The notes under the pieces were generated by a model. That model was given only the letters and a program-made list of their open reading frames with translations, searched no databases and had not been told where the DNA came from. The position numbers were made by a program, and so were the translations under genes. A DNA stretch of 64,000 nt from Bradyrhizobium sp. ISRA464. GTDB lineage: Bacteria; Pseudomonadota; Alphaproteobacteria; Rhizobiales; Xanthobacteraceae. The DNA lies in the NCBI RefSeq assembly GCF_029910095.1, contig NZ_CP094526.1, positions 8,074,501-8,138,500 on the forward strand. The letters run 5' to 3'. Shown here piece after piece: positions 62,813 through 64,000 of the stretch. Position 1 is the first letter of the stretch, and each line of letters begins with the position of its first letter.

Positions 62813-64000
62813 ATGTCATTTCGACGGGGACGAGACGCAAGGCGGCGTTGGCGGCTATCGGCAAAGCTGCTGATCGCCTCGTCGGTTGCGACCGTCATCG
62901 GCTTCTCTGCAATCTGCGCCAGCGTGATGCTAGACATGCGGCGCGGCGAGGAGGAACTGGCCCGCCAGACGCTGGAGAACCTCGCCTCAGGCATCGATGC
63001 CGACATCAGCCGCAACATCGAGCTGTACGATCTGTCGCTGCGCGCGGTCGCCGACAATCTGGAGATGCCGGAGATCCGCAACGTCAGCAGGGAAGTCCGT
63101 CACCTCATCCTGTTCGACCACGCCACGAGCGCGAAGCATTTCGGCGCGATCCAGGTGTTCGATGCCGACGGCAACCTGACCATCGACGCCGCGAGCCTCG
63201 ATCCGCAGCCGGAGAACCGCAGCGACGAAGAGTATTTCACTGTTCATCGCGACCATCCCGACCTCGGCCTGTTCATCAGCCGCCCGATGCTGTATCGCGG
63301 CGCCTATGCCATCGTGCTGAGCCGGCGCATCACCGGCGCGGGCGGCCGGTTCCTCGGTGTAGTCGTCGGGTCGGTCCGCTTCAGCTATTTCCACGATCTG
63401 TTCGGGCGGCTGAACCTCGCGCCCGGTGACACTATCACCGTGCTGCGCAACGATCGCACGATCATCATGCGCACGCCCTTTGACCTCGACGTCATCGGCA
63501 AGACCCTGCCGGACCATGCGCACTGGAAGCGCGAGAACCTGAAGGAAGGCGACTGGTTTGCCGGCAAGGGTCCGATCGACGCGACGCCGCGGCTCTACGT
63601 CAGGCGCGCCGGCGCGAGCCCGCTCCACGTCGTGGTCGGCAAGCCGCTGGAGCGCATACTCAACCTCTGGCGGACCGAGGCGGTCCGGATCGGCGCCATC
63701 ATGGCGGCGCTGATCGTGTTCGTGGTCTCGACGGCGCTGTTCCTTGCCCGCGAGATCGGCCGCCGCGCCGATGCCGAGGACCGGCTCGAGGAGCTGGCGA
63801 CGACCGACGCACTCACCGGGTTGAGAAACCGGCGCAAGTTCGATGCCGAGATCGAATATGAGTGGCGCCGCGCGACCCGGCAAGGCGCCCCGATCGCGCT
63901 GCTGATGATCGATGCCGATCATTTCAAGGCCTACAACGACACTTATGGACACCAGGCCGGCGACCAGGTGCTGGTCGGCATCGCGATCTGCATTTCGGAC
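62813..64000 (+). CDS. Cache-GGDEF sensor diguanylate cyclase, cut by window end
   Basis: 396 codons are in the window. The protein has a cytoplasmic basic start, a membrane segment at about 18-38, a periplasmic Cache-type sensor at about 45-285 (SRNIELYDLSLRAVADNLEM, then EYFTVHRDHPDLGLFISRPM), a second segment at about 287-310 and the start of GGDEF (TTDALTGLRNRRKFDAEIEY, then LLMIDADHFKAYNDTYGHQA). The GGDEF motif itself lies beyond the window, so activity cannot be judged. The ATG follows GGAGCGGAAC. It may act against the phosphodiesterase gene just upstream. Confidence 0.9.
   Translation, partial: MSFRRGRDARRRWRLSAKLLIASSVATVIGFSAICASVMLDMRRGEEELARQTLENLASGIDADISRNIELYDLSLRAVADNLEMPEIRNVSREVRHLILFDHATSAKHFGAIQVFDADGNLTIDAASLDPQPENRSDEEYFTVHRDHPDLGLFISRPMLYRGAYAIVLSRRITGAGGRFLGVVVGSVRFSYFHDLFGRLNLAPGDTITVLRNDRTIIMRTPFDLDVIGKTLPDHAHWKRENLKEGDWFAGKGPIDATPRLYVRRAGASPLHVVVGKPLERILNLWRTEAVRIGAIMAALIVFVVSTALFLAREIGRRADAEDRLEELATTDALTGLRNRRKFDAEIEYEWRRATRQGAPIALLMIDADHFKAYNDTYGHQAGDQVLVGIAICISD

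Noticed and set aside
56998..63081. A 2027-codon minus-strand open frame
   Set aside because: It lies antisense to four clear plus-strand features and the DUF7662 gene region. Its translation is low-complexity Arg/Ala/Gly/Asp sequence with no domains, as expected from high-GC antisense frames.

Overview
The window is high-GC, densely packed bacterial chromosome, most likely from a Bradyrhizobium-type alphaproteobacterium (Nitrobacteraceae). The evidence is the oxygen-dependent cobalamin route with CobG and CobN, an RcdA/DUF1465 gene, a DUF1192 gene, matches to the rhizobial stress sigma factor EcfG (GGAAC-N16-CGTT), and intergenic palindromic repeats of the kind scattered through this family. 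The assignment comes from reading the sequence; no database was searched.

Layout. 1-1104: one end of a frameshifted IS701-type element that has cut off the 5' part of a DUF2855 gene. 1.8-4.7 kb: flavoprotein monooxygenase and NHL-repeat protein. 4.8-7.3 kb: ClC channel with CBS domains, and an HNH endonuclease. 7.4-13.7 kb: two-gene RND efflux system, a small basic protein and a secreted HtrA protease. 13.8-23.9 kb: a stress-type island with a lone nuoD in an operon with a monooxygenase-fold protein and a PQQ-type propeller, a divergent operon (unknown protein, beta-hydroxyacid dehydrogenase, transaldolase), a run of tiny hydrophilic proteins behind a DUF2267 gene, a CBS protein and a YbhB-type protein. 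Three EcfG-like promoters lie at the right distances here. 24-28.2 kb: TonB-dependent receptor and PepSY membrane protein behind a cobalamin riboswitch.

28.3-47.8 kb is a nearly complete aerobic cobalamin cluster: bluB, cobP, cobD, cobC, cobQ, cobO, then a second cobalamin riboswitch leading into DUF1636-cobW-cobN-G-H-I-J-(cobK inverted)-cobL-E-M-B-A-F. Most neighbours overlap by 1-4 bases. CobS/CobT of the chelatase, the late lower-ligand enzymes CobU and CobV, and a cobalt reductase are not in the window. Import (TonB receptor) and synthesis (cob operon) therefore sit next to each other, each under its own B12-sensing leader.

47.9-64 kb: a second COG0523 GTPase paired with an N-acyl-D-amino-acid deacylase, an ABC exporter, rpmE with promoter and terminator, a LysE/PaiB/MocR set around a palindrome, rcdA, a DUF1192 gene, an internally deleted methionyl-tRNA synthetase, a quinone oxidoreductase, an EAL protein with a degenerate GGDEF, a DUF7662 protein, and the start of a Cache-GGDEF protein cut by the window end.

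No tRNA, rRNA or CRISPR array was recognised. The points most worth a second look are the orphan NuoD operon with its EcfG-like promoter, the B12-riboswitch-controlled 'siderophore' receptor, the DUF1636 gene at the head of the cob operon, the cobK/cobL start-codon overlap, the GTPase-deacylase pair and the gutted methionyl-tRNA synthetase.
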